This document shows positions 1-9,551 of a stretch of DNA of 64,000 bases, piece after piece. Both the position numbers and the translations under genes were made by a program. This DNA is from Hamadaea sp013361475 (GTDB lineage Bacteria > Actinomycetota > Actinomycetes > Mycobacteriales > Micromonosporaceae), in NCBI RefSeq assembly GCF_040654195.1, contig NZ_JBFAHM010000022.1:23526-87525 (forward strand). Reading direction: 5' to 3'. The notes below the pieces were generated by a model that was not told where the DNA came from, searched no databases, and saw nothing but the letters and a program-made list of their open reading frames with translations. The stretch's first letter is position 1. Every line of letters starts with the position of its first letter.

Positions 1-1157
1 GTCTGGATCGGCGCGACGCTGGACAGCCACGGGTAGCGGCGGGACAGCACAGTGCTCCAGCCGCCGTACCATTCGGCGCCGTCCGGCCCGTACAGGTACT
101 CGACAGGTCTGCCGGTGCGGCGGTCGATGCCGAGGAGCATGTAGTAGTCGCCGTCGTGGGCGGGCCGGTCGATGTCGAGCCGGCCGACGAGTTCCGACAT
201 GGACGCTGTGGTCGGCTGGGGCTGCAGCCGTCCGGTCAAGCCGAGATCGGACGCCGCTTCGGCAAGGCGGTCGAGTGTGACGAGCCGGAGGGTCGCCACC
301 GCATGGACCTGGTCCGCCTGGAAGGGCGGCGATTGGGCCAGCCGGACCGGTATCGCCCAGGCCAGCGGGACGACGATCAACATCGCGGCCAGACCGACAC
401 GGACAGCAGGGCGTTTCAAGTTGTTGGACGAGAGCACGACGAAGGCCAAGAGCAGAATCGCCAGGGTAGCCAGCTGGGGGAAGCGTGTCTGGTCATAGGG
501 CCCGGGAACGGCGTTCTCCCACAGCTTCGCCAGGCACAGCACGGTGAGCAATGCTCCGCCGGCGGTCAGGCCGCGGACGGCGCTAGCCGAGGTCGCCGGT
601 CCCAGCTCGCTGTCGGGATGATCGAGATCGCGCAGTCCTCGGCCTGTGACGAAGGCCGTGGCAGCGAGCGACACCGCACAGGCAGCTAGGGCCGCCACCG
701 CCCAGCGGAGGATGACCGCGACGTTGGTGCCCTCGCTCCGCAGCATCACCGCAGACACCGCGTACGCGAGGGCCACACCAATGAGGGCGACCGGCAGCGG
801 CAGCCGGCTGGCCGACGACCCTTGCACGTCTTTAGGCCTGGTGCGGTGGCGCTGCCGGAATTCGGCAGCGACTGCTCCGGCGAACCAGCCGGCCATCAGC
901 ATGATCAGGTTGAGCTGGATACCGTGCGAGGTGGCTGTGACGGCAAGGCTGGCCGCGCCCGCCGCGAGCACACCGATCGTGCGCGTCCGGCGACGTGCGT
1001 TCAAGTGCGCCGTGAGCCGCTCATGCCCAGCCGGCGTCAGGTTCACCTGATGACGCGCCTCGAAGTCTTTCACCGCGCGGCTGCTGACCGGCGTGAGGAG
1101 GACAAGCGTTCCGATTCCGAAGAACACGACGATCATAAGCACGACCTGAATCGGCAA
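1..1157 (-). CDS. Polytopic membrane protein of unknown function (C-terminus outside window)
   Basis: The reverse strand is open from a TTG start at 1157 to the window edge, so the 3' end is missing. I chose TTG because GGAGG lies 6 nt upstream. The protein begins LPIQVVLMIVVFFGIGTLV, a first membrane segment. Further hydrophobic stretches follow around residues 70-95, 125-145, 150-170, 205-225, 240-255 and 265-280. The last visible part is a soluble domain (about residue 285 onward) containing YYMLLGIDRRTG and YLYGPDGAEWYGGW. I do not recognise the family. Several short open frames on the plus strand over the same bases are shadows. Confidence 0.7.
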   Translation of the reverse strand, partial: MPIQVVLMIVVFFGIGTLVLLTPVSSRAVKDFEARHQVNLTPAGHERLTAHLNARRRTRTIGVLAAGAASLAVTATSHGIQLNLIMLMAGWFAGAVAAEFRQRHRTRPKDVQGSSASRLPLPVALIGVALAYAVSAVMLRSEGTNVAVILRWAVAALAACAVSLAATAFVTGRGLRDLDHPDSELGPATSASAVRGLTAGGALLTVLCLAKLWENAVPGPYDQTRFPQLATLAILLLAFVVLSSNNLKRPAVRVGLAAMLIVVPLAWAIPVRLAQSPPFQADQVHAVATLRLVTLDRLAEAASDLGLTGRLQPQPTTASMSELVGRLDIDRPAHDGDYYMLLGIDRRTGRPVEYLYGPDGAEWYGGWSTVLSRRYPWLSSVAPIQ

Positions 1158-1313
1158 GCCGCACCTCCGCTCGTTCGTGGTGCCGCGAACTCTAGGAGAC
1201 GGCGTCAAAGTTCGGGTCCCCCACTTACGTGACAGGCAGGCAACCTGGACCGGTGCCGATGCCTTCCCGGGTTCCGCAACCCGTTCGAAGTGACGCCAGG
1301 CGGCACCGACTCG

Positions 1314-1363
1314 TTGAACATCCAGACATGTAACTGTAAAGTGTCCTGCAAGAGAGCGCTCTC
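1314..1363 (+). promoter_or_regulatory. Promoter of the S1 protease gene with overlapping palindromic operator
   Basis: TTGAAC at 1314-1319 is separated by 17 nt from TAAAGT at 1337-1342, a sigma70-like promoter. The perfect 12-bp palindrome GAGAGCGCTCTC at 1352-1363 falls just after the predicted transcription start, a typical repressor position. Its GAGCGCTC core matches LacI-family CebR-type boxes, and the same core occurs at 34520-34531 and 60854-60871. The promoter call is by eye; the operator assignment is inference. Confidence 0.5.
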
Positions 1364-1394
1364 ACGTCCTCGTCCCCAACCCCTAGGACCAATC

Positions 1395-2894
1395 GTGAGA
1401 CTCGTAGCAACGGCCAGCGCAATCGCCCTCGCCGCAGCGTCAACCTTTCCCGCCCCTGCTCAAGCACGCCCGACCGGACCGCAGCCATCGACCGCCCTCC
1501 AGCAGGCCCTGCAACGGGACCTACACCTGACGCCAACCCAGGCCCGCATCCGCCAGGCCCACGAAGCAGCCGCCATGGCCGTCGAACCCCGCGTACGGGC
1601 GGCTCTGGGCGACCGCTTCGGCGGCGCGTGGTACTCCGCCGACGACGCCCAACTCGCTGTCGGCGTCCTCACGTCCGCCGACGCCGCCCTCGTCCAGGTG
1701 GCTGGAGCGAAACCGGTCACCGTCGCCCGCACCGAACAGCACCTGGCCGAGGCGAAGAAGAAACTCGACGCCGTGGCCAACACCGCCACGAAGGACGTGT
1801 ACGCCTGGTACGTCGACCCGACCGCCAACCAAGTCGTCATCGCCGCCGCGAGCACGTCATCCGGGCGACGGCTGGCCGACGCCGCCCATCTCACCGGCGA
1901 CGCGGTCCGCCTGGACACCGGCACCCGGCCGTTCCAGCCCGTCTACGACATCCGCGGCGGCGACCAGTACAACATCAACGGCACCACCCTGTGCTCGATC
2001 GGCTTCTCCGTGAACAACGGCGGCTTCGTCACCGCCGGGCACTGCGGCACCTCCGGCAACCCGACCTGGGGCTACAACAACGTCGCCCAGGGCACGTTCG
2101 CCGGTTCCTCGTTCCCCGGAAACGACTACGCGTGGGTCCGCACCAACAGCAGTTGGACCCCACGTCCGTGGGTCAACGACTACGCCGGCGGCAACGTCGC
2201 CGTCGCCGGCTCAGCCGAAGCACCCGTCGGCAGCTCGATCTGCCGGTCCGGACGCACCACCGGCTGGCGGTGCGGAACGGTGCAGGCCAAGAACGTGACA
2301 GTGAACTACTCCGGCTCGCTCGTCTACGGGCTCACCCAGACCAATGCCTGCGCCGAACCCGGCGACTCGGGCGGCTCCTGGATGTCAGGCAACCAGGCAC
2401 AGGGCGTCACCTCCGGCGCCGGTGGCAACTGCACCACCGGAGGCACCACGGTGTTCCAGCCTGTCAACGAGATCCTCGGCGCGTACGGGCTGAGCCTGAC
2501 CACGACCGGCGGCGGCACCAGCCGCATCATCGGCTGGCAGAACAAGTGCATCGACGTGCCGAACTCGAACTTCGCCGACGGCCAACGCCTGCAGCTCTGG
2601 GACTGCAACGGCACCAACGCGCAGAACTGGACGTTCCCCGGCGACGGCACGATCCGCACCGTCAACAACCTGTGCATGGACGTCGCGTGGGGATCGACCG
2701 CCGCCGGAGCGGCCATCCAGATCGCGTACTGCAGCGGCAACCCGGCCCAACAATTCGTCCTCACCGGCGCTAACGACCTGGTCAATCCGCAGGCCAACAA
2801 GTGCGTCGACGTCACCGGCTGGGGTGGCACCGGTACGCCGCTACAGCAATGGGACTGCACCGGCGGCGCCAACCAGAAATGGTGGCGCGGCTGA
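1395..2894 (+). CDS. Secreted S1 family serine protease (streptogrisin/alpha-lytic type) with C-terminal ricin lectin domain
   Basis: I place the start at GTG 1395 (AGGA 6 nt upstream), which gives a 499-residue preproprotein opening directly with a signal peptide ending near PAPAQA. A propeptide of the alpha-lytic protease kind (roughly 40-185) precedes the catalytic domain. The triad is visible as TAGHCG (His near 216), GNDYAW (Asp near 244) and GDSGGSW (Ser near 325). From about residue 376 a ricin B-type trefoil follows (CIDVPN, LWDCNG, QNWTF, QQWDC), likely anchoring the enzyme to polysaccharide. An upstream ATG at 1290 is possible but would bury the signal peptide. The operator at 1352-1363 suggests sugar-responsive control. 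An extracellular endoprotease role is inferred from the family. Confidence 0.9.
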   Translation: MRLVATASAIALAAASTFPAPAQARPTGPQPSTALQQALQRDLHLTPTQARIRQAHEAAAMAVEPRVRAALGDRFGGAWYSADDAQLAVGVLTSADAALVQVAGAKPVTVARTEQHLAEAKKKLDAVANTATKDVYAWYVDPTANQVVIAAASTSSGRRLADAAHLTGDAVRLDTGTRPFQPVYDIRGGDQYNINGTTLCSIGFSVNNGGFVTAGHCGTSGNPTWGYNNVAQGTFAGSSFPGNDYAWVRTNSSWTPRPWVNDYAGGNVAVAGSAEAPVGSSICRSGRTTGWRCGTVQAKNVTVNYSGSLVYGLTQTNACAEPGDSGGSWMSGNQAQGVTSGAGGNCTTGGTTVFQPVNEILGAYGLSLTTTGGGTSRIIGWQNKCIDVPNSNFADGQRLQLWDCNGTNAQNWTFPGDGTIRTVNNLCMDVAWGSTAAGAAIQIAYCSGNPAQQFVLTGANDLVNPQANKCVDVTGWGGTGTPLQQWDCTGGANQKWWRG

Positions 2895-3379
2895 CCGAAG
2901 CTCTCGCACGTCGTCGCCGTCCGGTACCCGTCCGGGCGGCGATGACCGCGAAGTCTTCAGCGCGTTGGGCTTGTTGGCGGGCGTCGACCGTGGGCGGGAC
3001 GCCCCTCACCCCAGCAGCAAGCGGGCACGATGGCACGATCGCTGCGACGCGTTCGATGAGAGCGGCATGGAGGTTCAGCAGACGTTGAACGGTTGAGCGC
3101 GGAGTTCGGCGAGGCGCATGCGTTCTATTTCGGCTCGCAGGGCGACGGCTCGGCTTGGCTCGTCGCCCGGGACAGCACCACGATAGGTCCGTTTTGGACC
3201 GTCGGCCTCGCTGTACGTCGTGTGTGGATTCACCGTCTGGTTCACGAGTGGTACGCGTTCGGCATGGCGCGCCGCACCGCCGGGTGGCGGGTTCGGTCTG
3301 GATTGGCGATCCTGCGGCTTACCACTGTGGTTATCGTTCGCTCACGCTCGGTGTGCGTACGAGGCGCGGAGGTCGCTCG
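2895..3379. other. 485-bp intergenic stretch, no convincing gene
   Basis: No terminator or promoter stands out. A weak open frame from TTG 3093 to a stop at 3383 would encode 96 residues (begins MSAEFGEAHAFYFG) and overlap the next GTG start by 4 nt. Its first third has GC-rich third positions, the rest does not. I treat it as a possible gene remnant only. Confidence 0.3.
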
Positions 3380-6300
3380 GTGAACCAGTTCGAGCACGTC
3401 AGGACATTCGGCCCCGGCGGGAGCAGCATCCTCGCCATGGACTTCGTCCGTCAGGCCGAAGGCGGGGAACTGCTCGCGGTGGTGGAGGCGTCGGATGGCG
3501 TACACCTCTATGACAAGAACGGGAACCTGCAGCGTTCCCTGAACTCCGCCGGGGGCGGGAGCATCCCGGTTTACCAGCTCGCGTACCTGCCCCGGTCGGA
3601 GGGGTGGCCGTTCCTGGCGATGGTCGGCGGTAGTGACCTGGTGACGATCGCCGACCCCGCGACCGGTGAGCTGATGCCGCCGTGCCGTACGCCCGGCGAC
3701 GAGCGACCCGTGTGCGTCGACGCCCTGCTCGGTCCACGAGGGAGCATGGTTGCCGCCGGGACCAAGGCCGGCAAGGTCTTCGTGTGGAACTGGCCGTCCG
3801 GCGACCTGCGGCTGTCGCTTGAGGTCGACCAGCTGGCCCGGGTTCAGGCGATGAAGGTGCTGCGCCAGGAGGGCTGGCTCGCTGTCGCGCACGACGCCGG
3901 CATCAGCGTGTGGGATCTGCGCAGCGAGGACCCAGCCGCCCGGCGGATCGACTTCGGGGAAGGCGACAACCGCTCCCTGGCGGTCATCTACGACGGCAAG
4001 GGCAACTCCCAGCTCGCCAGCGCCTGCGAGCACGGCATTCAGCTGTGGGACCCGGCGACCGGCCGCCAAGTCGGCCGACGGTTCGGGATCGGGCAGGACA
4101 TCAAGGCGATGGTCGCGGTGCCCGGGCCGCACGGTCAGGCCGGTCTCGCGGCAGCCGTGGGACGGAAAGTGGTGATCTGGAGTCCCGCGACAGCACGCTC
4201 CACCACCCTGCCGGAGCAGCTGCCGGGCCGGATCAACGCGCTGGCCAAAATCCTGGCCGGTGACGGCACGACCCTGCTGGCGGCCGGCGACGAATCCGGC
4301 AACATCGCGTTGTGGCAGCAACGACCTGGCCGATTCACCGCAGGCGAGGGCCGGCACGCCGGCTGGGTCAACGCCGTCATCCCGTTGCGACGCCAGCCGG
4401 ACGGATTCCGGGCGAAGGTCGCGGCCGCGTCCGACGACGGCCTGGTCGGACTGTGGCGGCTCAACGGCCACGAGACCAAGCCAGGCGTGGAACGTGCCCA
4501 TTACGACGAACAGGGCCGGCTGTCGCAGGTACAGGCACTCACCCTGATCGGGGAGAACAGGTTCGCCTCCGGCGACGAGCGCGGCTATCTGCGTATCTGG
4601 GGTCTGGACGGCACGCCGCGGTCTGGCCCGTGGAAAAGCGGCCACGGCCGCATCCGCGCGCTCACGGCGTACCAAGTCGGCGAACATTGGCACCTCGTGG
4701 CCGGCGGCGGCCAGGGCAAGGTCTCGATCTGGCACGCGCCGGCCGCCGCGGACGATGACTGGATCGAGGCCGTGGACAGGATTGGCATCCTGGCCGCCCA
4801 CGGGCGCGAGCAGACCCTCGTGCGGGCGGTGGCCATGGCCGGCGCGCCCGGGACCGGATCTCCGATGATCGTGGCCACGCACAGCGACGGACATCTCGCG
4901 GCCTGGGACCTCACCGACCACGATTCGCCGCTCGAACTGCCCGGGCTGACCCTTCCAGCACAGGCTCGCGCGCTGGCCGCGTGGCCGTCAGCCGAGGGCC
5001 GGCTGCTCGCCGCGGGTACCGATGACGGCTGCATCCGGGTCTGGCAGACGACCGACCCGGACGCCGTCGACGCCGAACCCTTGCCGCCGGCTCAGTGGAC
5101 CCTGCTGCGCGAGATCGAGCATGCCCATCGCGGCCAGGTCAGCGCGCTGACCGCGGTCGACGCGGACGGGCAGTGGCTGCTCGCCAGCGGCGGCGCGGAC
5201 GGCCGGCTGAAGCTGTGGGAGCCGCTGCGCGACGACTCGCTGTTGTCCGACCGCGCGGCCCACACCAATTGGGTACGCGCCGTGACGCAGTCCTTCCGCC
5301 GTCCTCAGGTCGAGCTGATCAGCGGCGGCGACGACGGTGCGGTGCGCTCCTGGCGGCTGGAGAAGCTGGACCTGGTGCCCGACCGGATGGGGTTGCTGCT
5401 GCGGGGATTCGCGGACCGGCCCGCGACGTCGGACCTGCTCGACCGTGAAGACGTCGCCGACACGCTGATCGAGATCATGCGTCCCGACGACACGTCGTTC
5501 GCCCTGCACGGAACGGTCGGCCCGCAGGTCATCACGGTCGAAGGGCGGTGGGGCGAGGGGAAGACCTCCTTCATGCGCGACGTCCAGCGCAGGCTGACCG
5601 AACACCAGCAGCCGCCCACGCCGACGCCGGACGGCAGGCGGTCATGGCGAAACCTGTGGCGCGACCCCGATCCTGACCTGACGCCACGCGCCGCAGCAGC
5701 CATGCTGCGATCGTCGTTTCATGACTCGCAGTCGCAGAAGGTTGACGAGCCTGACCGGCGGACCGTGACCGTGTGGTTCAACCCGTGGACCCACCAGTCC
5801 GCGCCGCAGGTCTGGTCGGGGCTCGCGGGCACCATGATCGAACAGCTCTCCGATTGGGTGGCCGCCACCCGCGCCGGAAGGCAGCGCTACTGGCTGCGGC
5901 GCAACCTCGACCGAATCGACCGGGAGGCGCTGCGGCGACGCCTCTATCGCGCCACGTTCCGGCCCCTGACGGTCGCCGGCAAAGTCCTCGCGCTGCCGAT
6001 CGTCACCGGCGTCGCCGTCAACCTGCTGTCCGGCCGGACCCCGGCCGGGCCGGGCGCACCGATCAGCGGCTACTGGTTCGTCGCCGCGGCCGCCGTCTTC
6101 GCCGCCATGCTGGGCTGGTCCGTCGCGCGCTTCACCATGGGCCGGGCCATCTCCTACCTGCCGGCGGAAATGCTGAGCAGGCCGCTGCCGCCGGGCAGTC
6201 ACTCGGGGCGGCTCGCGGTGCTGAACGCGGCCTACCAAGGCGACGCCGGGCAGCTGTACTGGACGCAGGACGACGCGTACCGGACCGTAGGTCACCTGAT

Positions 6301-7282
6301 CGACCGTGGGCTGCATCTGGTGATCTTCATCGACGACTTGGACCGATGCGCTGTCCGCACGACCTCCGAGGTGTTCGAGGCGATCATCGGATTCCTCTCC
6401 GCCGGGCAGGACCGGGCGACCGGCAACGGGTCGTCGGGTGGCACCGGGATGCGGCAGTTCGTCCTCGGACTCGATCCGCTCGTCGTGTCCGCCCGGCTGG
6501 CCGACGCCTATCGCAGCCCCGACGGCGACAAGGAGGAGCCGGACCCGTATCGGCGGCGCGCCCGCTCCGACATCGGCTGGGCCCACCTGCGCCGGGTGTC
6601 CCAGTTGTCGGTGATCCTGCCGGCGACCCAGTCGTCGCACACGTATCGGCTGTTGCACGCGCACACGCCAGGCCAGCGCACTACCGGCTCAGCCAAGGAG
6701 CCCGGTAGCCGGCCGACACCAAGCAGCCCAGGCCAAGCACCTTCCGCACCTGCGACACCGGTCGGCACCCCATCGGCGGCCAATGGCACGACCGACCCGG
6801 ACACGACACCGCCGCCAACGGTCCCCAGCCGGCAACCGACCGGGAGCCATGAGCGCTACCTCGAAGGCGACCCCGTCGTGCAGGCCCACCTCCAGGACCT
6901 GATGCGCATGCGGCCGAGCCAGTCGATGCGCGAGACCAAGCGCCTGCTGACCCTGTGGGGCTTCTACATGCGGCTGCTCCGTAAGCTGCTGCCGCCGGAT
7001 GCGCTCAGCACCTCGCAGGCCGCCTGCGACGCCATGACCCTCGCCGAGATCATCTGCCGGTGGCCCGCCTTCGTTCCCGCCCTGACCCGCACGTTCGACC
7101 GCGATCGCATCGGGCTGTCACTGGCGTGGAAGGCAGCCCACGAGGACGACGCACACTGGCGGTCGATGCTCCGGAAGCTGGAGTTGGTCGACACGGTCCC
7201 CGGAGACGCGGAGCGGTTCCGTGCCCTGCTCAAGCAGCACGGCACGAGACGTGTCGTCGAATACGGCTATTACCTGCTCTAA
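3380..7282 (+). CDS. WD40 double-propeller protein fused to a KAP-family P-loop NTPase
   Basis: Start GTG 3380 follows GGAGG by 7 nt and the protein is 1300 residues. Residues 1 to about 675 hold roughly twelve WD40-like blades recognisable by VWNW, VWDL, LWDP, IWSP, LWQQ, LWRL, IWGL, IWHA, AWDL, VWQT, LWEP and SWRL endings, enough for two beta-propellers. A KAP NTPase follows: Walker A GRWGEGKTS near 720, two membrane segments near 865-917 inserted as is usual for KAP proteins, and Walker B LVIFIDDLDRC near 983. A Pro/Thr/Ser-rich linker (about 1104-1153) leads to a C-terminal helical part. KAP proteins include PifA, which excludes phage, and animal Kidins220. A membrane-anchored sensing or defence ATPase is an inference. 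No dedicated partner gene is obvious. Confidence 0.85.
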   Translation: MNQFEHVRTFGPGGSSILAMDFVRQAEGGELLAVVEASDGVHLYDKNGNLQRSLNSAGGGSIPVYQLAYLPRSEGWPFLAMVGGSDLVTIADPATGELMPPCRTPGDERPVCVDALLGPRGSMVAAGTKAGKVFVWNWPSGDLRLSLEVDQLARVQAMKVLRQEGWLAVAHDAGISVWDLRSEDPAARRIDFGEGDNRSLAVIYDGKGNSQLASACEHGIQLWDPATGRQVGRRFGIGQDIKAMVAVPGPHGQAGLAAAVGRKVVIWSPATARSTTLPEQLPGRINALAKILAGDGTTLLAAGDESGNIALWQQRPGRFTAGEGRHAGWVNAVIPLRRQPDGFRAKVAAASDDGLVGLWRLNGHETKPGVERAHYDEQGRLSQVQALTLIGENRFASGDERGYLRIWGLDGTPRSGPWKSGHGRIRALTAYQVGEHWHLVAGGGQGKVSIWHAPAAADDDWIEAVDRIGILAAHGREQTLVRAVAMAGAPGTGSPMIVATHSDGHLAAWDLTDHDSPLELPGLTLPAQARALAAWPSAEGRLLAAGTDDGCIRVWQTTDPDAVDAEPLPPAQWTLLREIEHAHRGQVSALTAVDADGQWLLASGGADGRLKLWEPLRDDSLLSDRAAHTNWVRAVTQSFRRPQVELISGGDDGAVRSWRLEKLDLVPDRMGLLLRGFADRPATSDLLDREDVADTLIEIMRPDDTSFALHGTVGPQVITVEGRWGEGKTSFMRDVQRRLTEHQQPPTPTPDGRRSWRNLWRDPDPDLTPRAAAAMLRSSFHDSQSQKVDEPDRRTVTVWFNPWTHQSAPQVWSGLAGTMIEQLSDWVAATRAGRQRYWLRRNLDRIDREALRRRLYRATFRPLTVAGKVLALPIVTGVAVNLLSGRTPAGPGAPISGYWFVAAAAVFAAMLGWSVARFTMGRAISYLPAEMLSRPLPPGSHSGRLAVLNAAYQGDAGQLYWTQDDAYRTVGHLIDRGLHLVIFIDDLDRCAVRTTSEVFEAIIGFLSAGQDRATGNGSSGGTGMRQFVLGLDPLVVSARLADAYRSPDGDKEEPDPYRRRARSDIGWAHLRRVSQLSVILPATQSSHTYRLLHAHTPGQRTTGSAKEPGSRPTPSSPGQAPSAPATPVGTPSAANGTTDPDTTPPPTVPSRQPTGSHERYLEGDPVVQAHLQDLMRMRPSQSMRETKRLLTLWGFYMRLLRKLLPPDALSTSQAACDAMTLAEIICRWPAFVPALTRTFDRDRIGLSLAWKAAHEDDAHWRSMLRKLELVDTVPGDAERFRALLKQHGTRRVVEYGYYLL

Positions 7283-7363
7283 CCCACCGCGGCGACCGGA
7301 ACCGGCGCACGGGCTCCCTCCTGTAGGGGAAGGCGGCCGCTCTCGCGGGGGAGGCGCGGACCC

Positions 7364-7792
7364 ATGCAGAAGGCGCAGGCTGGAAGCATGATCAAGAAGA
7401 AGTTGACGGTCTCGGCTGGATGGTCGATGGCAGCCATCGGCGTCCTGCACTCCGCAGTGTTCCTGCCGCATCCCTACTGGGCCGAGTGGCTCACCGGCGG
7501 GCTGCGCTCGGGCGATGCCGGTGACGCGTCTCTGTCGGTGTTCTGGGCGCTGCCGGGGGGCTTCGTCGTTCCGTTGATCCTGTCCGGCCTTCTGGTGGCG
7601 AGGCTCGGGCGGCGCGGCGAGCGCGCACCGGTTTACGTGGGCTGGGCACTCGGCGGCTGGGCGGCCGGGTGCGCGCTGCTCGTCGGTCCCAGCGGCTTCC
7701 TGCTCGGCTTCATCCCGGCCGGGCTGCTGGTCGCCGAGGACCTGCTGGCACGCCGCCGGAATGTGACGGCGCCGGCAGCCGCGCGGGGGTGA
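7364..7792 (+). CDS. Small four-helix membrane protein (DUF6463-like)
   Basis: The 142-residue protein has four hydrophobic segments with a short charged tail (DLLARRRN). The opening part (GWSMAAIGVLHSAVF, then FWALPGGFVVPLI) resembles DUF6463 family proteins, whose function is unknown. ATG 7364 is preceded by GGGGGAGG 9 nt upstream. An in-frame ATG at 7388 (MIKKKLTV) is an equally plausible start and would remove eight uninformative residues. The gene stands alone 81 nt after the WD40-KAP gene on the same strand, so co-transcription is possible but unproven. Confidence 0.65.
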   Translation: MQKAQAGSMIKKKLTVSAGWSMAAIGVLHSAVFLPHPYWAEWLTGGLRSGDAGDASLSVFWALPGGFVVPLILSGLLVARLGRRGERAPVYVGWALGGWAAGCALLVGPSGFLLGFIPAGLLVAEDLLARRRNVTAPAAARG

Positions 7793-7878
7793 GGCGGGCA
7801 TCGCACCGATCGCCCCGAAATCGCGCTAGGAGGTGACCTGGCTGATCCGCAGGACGGCTGCGGCGACAGGCGGACTGG

Positions 7879-8514
7879 CTATCGGTAGACCGCCATGGCG
7901 GCCTCGCCGATGAGCGCCTCGACGGCCGCGATGATTTCCTGGACCGCCGGCGTGTGGTAGCCCTGCATCTTGCGCAGCGCCGCCCGCAGCTCGGCCGGCG
8001 GCAGGCTCACGATGAGCGAGTCCTCCAGCCGTAGTACGCCGATGAGGCTGCACAACGCGGCGCCTTGCTCATCCGGACGTTCCCGGCCCTGCAGCGCGTA
8101 CCAGGCCATCGCCCGGATGGGGCCGACGACGGCGTCGTCGACCGGCATGTAGATCACCTTCGAGCCGAGCAGCTTGCGCTGCACCGTCTTGGTGATGATG
8201 CCCTTGGCATACAGGCCACCGGTGGTGCGGTCGTAGATGTCGCTGGCGATGCTCGTGATCCACCAACGCAGCTCACGCACCGTGTTCCTGGTGGACAACT
8301 GCGCGATGATCCAGTCACCGATGGCGTCGTTGGTCCGGGCCGCGTCCCTCCGCATGAGACGGCCGTGCTCAAGGGCCATCCGGCGCGACAGCACCAGATC
8401 GATCAGAGCGGCTCCGGCCAGCCCGATGCTGAGGGAGCCGGCATGGATACCGGGCGCGCCCCGATCGTCATGTGCGAGCAAATACAGCTCATCGCGTAGC
8501 GTCAGCCGCTCCAC
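7879..8514 (-). CDS. GPP34 (GOLPH3/Vps74-like) family protein
   Basis: This 211-residue protein begins MERLTLRDELYLLAHDD and continues with GLAGAALIDLVLSRRM, LGSKVIYMPVD and LCSLIGVLRL, the pattern of the GPP34 family. Eukaryotic members bind phosphatidylinositol-4-phosphate at the Golgi. The bacterial role is unknown; actinomycetes often hold many copies, some linked to conserved GTPase gene sets. The start is GTG 8514 with GAGAGGGGG upstream. It sits 26 nt downstream of the formamidase stop on the same strand, so it may be the last gene of that transcription unit. Length is typical for the family. Confidence 0.85.
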   Translation of the reverse strand: MERLTLRDELYLLAHDDRGAPGIHAGSLSIGLAGAALIDLVLSRRMALEHGRLMRRDAARTNDAIGDWIIAQLSTRNTVRELRWWITSIASDIYDRTTGGLYAKGIITKTVQRKLLGSKVIYMPVDDAVVGPIRAMAWYALQGRERPDEQGAALCSLIGVLRLEDSLIVSLPPAELRAALRKMQGYHTPAVQEIIAAVEALIGEAAMAVYR

Positions 8515-8540
8515 AGCCAGCCCCCTCTCATCGCATTACT

Positions 8541-9551
8541 TCAGAACGTCATGGCCGCGGCGGCCGCGCGCAGACGGTCGTGAATCCCGTCGTACGCCTC
8601 CGCGCGGCCCGGCAGCCACTGTTTGGCCACCTTGGCCAACATCGTGTAGTTCGGGTCGACCACGTTGCCGGCTGGGCTGGTGCCCGCCTGCGACAGCAGC
8701 TGGTACGCGTCCAGCTGCTCGAGGCCGGTCAGCCGGCCGATCCACTCCGTCATGTCGACGTGAGCGATCCGGTACGCGTCCTCCAACGGCCGCGTGACGC
8801 CGATCGAAGCGATGTGCGTATCGGTCTCGATCCGTGGCCAAGCGGTGTAGACGCCAGGGATCAGGTCGACGATCATCGTGGTGTTCATCGCCGTTTCGAC
8901 CGCGACGCCGCAGACTTCCCCCTCGCCCTGCCGCGCGTGGCCGTCACCGAGCGCGAACAGCGCGCCGTCGACGTTGACTCCGAAGTAGAGCGTGACACCG
9001 GCCCGAATTTCCGGGGTGTCCAGGTTGCCGCCGTGCGCGTCGCACGTGATCGATGAGCGCGCCTCGAAACCGCCGGGTGCCACGCCGACCGTGCCGTGCA
9101 TGGGGTCCAACGGCAGCTCGACCGTATGGTCGCTGGCGGTCGCCCGGTAACGGACGACGCCCCTGTCGATGTCGATGTCGTACACCCAGACGCGCTCCTC
9201 CAGAGCCGGATGCAGCGTCGCCGTCTGGTGGCTGCCGGTCAGCGCCCCGAAGTGGGGGAACGTCGCGGACACGCCGTAGGACCGGGCCGGCACCAGGGAG
9301 ACGAAGTGCAGCGCCAGGGTGTCGCCCGGGCGGGCGCCCTCCACATGGAAGGGGCCTGTCACGGGGTTGACGAACGGCAACTCGCATACCTGCGACGGCA
9401 GATCCTTGCTGGACTGCACCAGACCGCCGAAGCAGTCTTCGGTGTAGACCTGCAGGACGTCGCCGGGGCGTACGCTCGCCACCGGGCCGCGCCCGCCGAG
9501 CGTGTAGCCCAGCTCGTCGGGCGCGGGGTGGTACTTGATGAACTCACTCAT
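8541..9551 (-). CDS. Acetamidase/formamidase family amide hydrolase
   Basis: The 336-residue protein matches the FmdA/AmdA family: PGDVLQVYTEDCFGG, FVNPVTGPFHVEGARPGDTLALH, and GNLDTPEIRAGVTLYFGVNVDGALFALGDGHARQGEGEVCG are hallmark regions. It should release ammonia from formamide or other short amides in the cytoplasm. The ATG at 9551 overlaps the TGA of the upstream permease (ATGA), so the two are translationally coupled, suggesting uptake of an amide or amino compound followed by hydrolysis. A longer frame upstream to 9758 is only a shadow of the permease. The specific substrate cannot be read from sequence. Confidence 0.9.
   Translation of the reverse strand: MSEFIKYHPAPDELGYTLGGRGPVASVRPGDVLQVYTEDCFGGLVQSSKDLPSQVCELPFVNPVTGPFHVEGARPGDTLALHFVSLVPARSYGVSATFPHFGALTGSHQTATLHPALEERVWVYDIDIDRGVVRYRATASDHTVELPLDPMHGTVGVAPGGFEARSSITCDAHGGNLDTPEIRAGVTLYFGVNVDGALFALGDGHARQGEGEVCGVAVETAMNTTMIVDLIPGVYTAWPRIETDTHIASIGVTRPLEDAYRIAHVDMTEWIGRLTGLEQLDAYQLLSQAGTSPAGNVVDPNYTMLAKVAKQWLPGRAEAYDGIHDRLRAAAAAMTF

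Noticed and set aside
156..1232. Several plus-strand open frames at the left edge of the window
   Set aside because: They are antisense to an open minus-strand frame with membrane helices and a GGAGG site; their residue content (Arg/Gly-rich) is typical of shadow frames.
2895..3379. A 96-codon frame (3093-3383) overlapping the WD40-KAP start by four bases
   Set aside because: Codon quality falls off after the first third, there is no ribosome binding site, and the protein has no recognisable features.
7283..7363. CTCCCT...AGGGGAAG near 7314-7332 as a MerR-type operator
   Set aside because: Symmetry is weak and no MerR gene is nearby.
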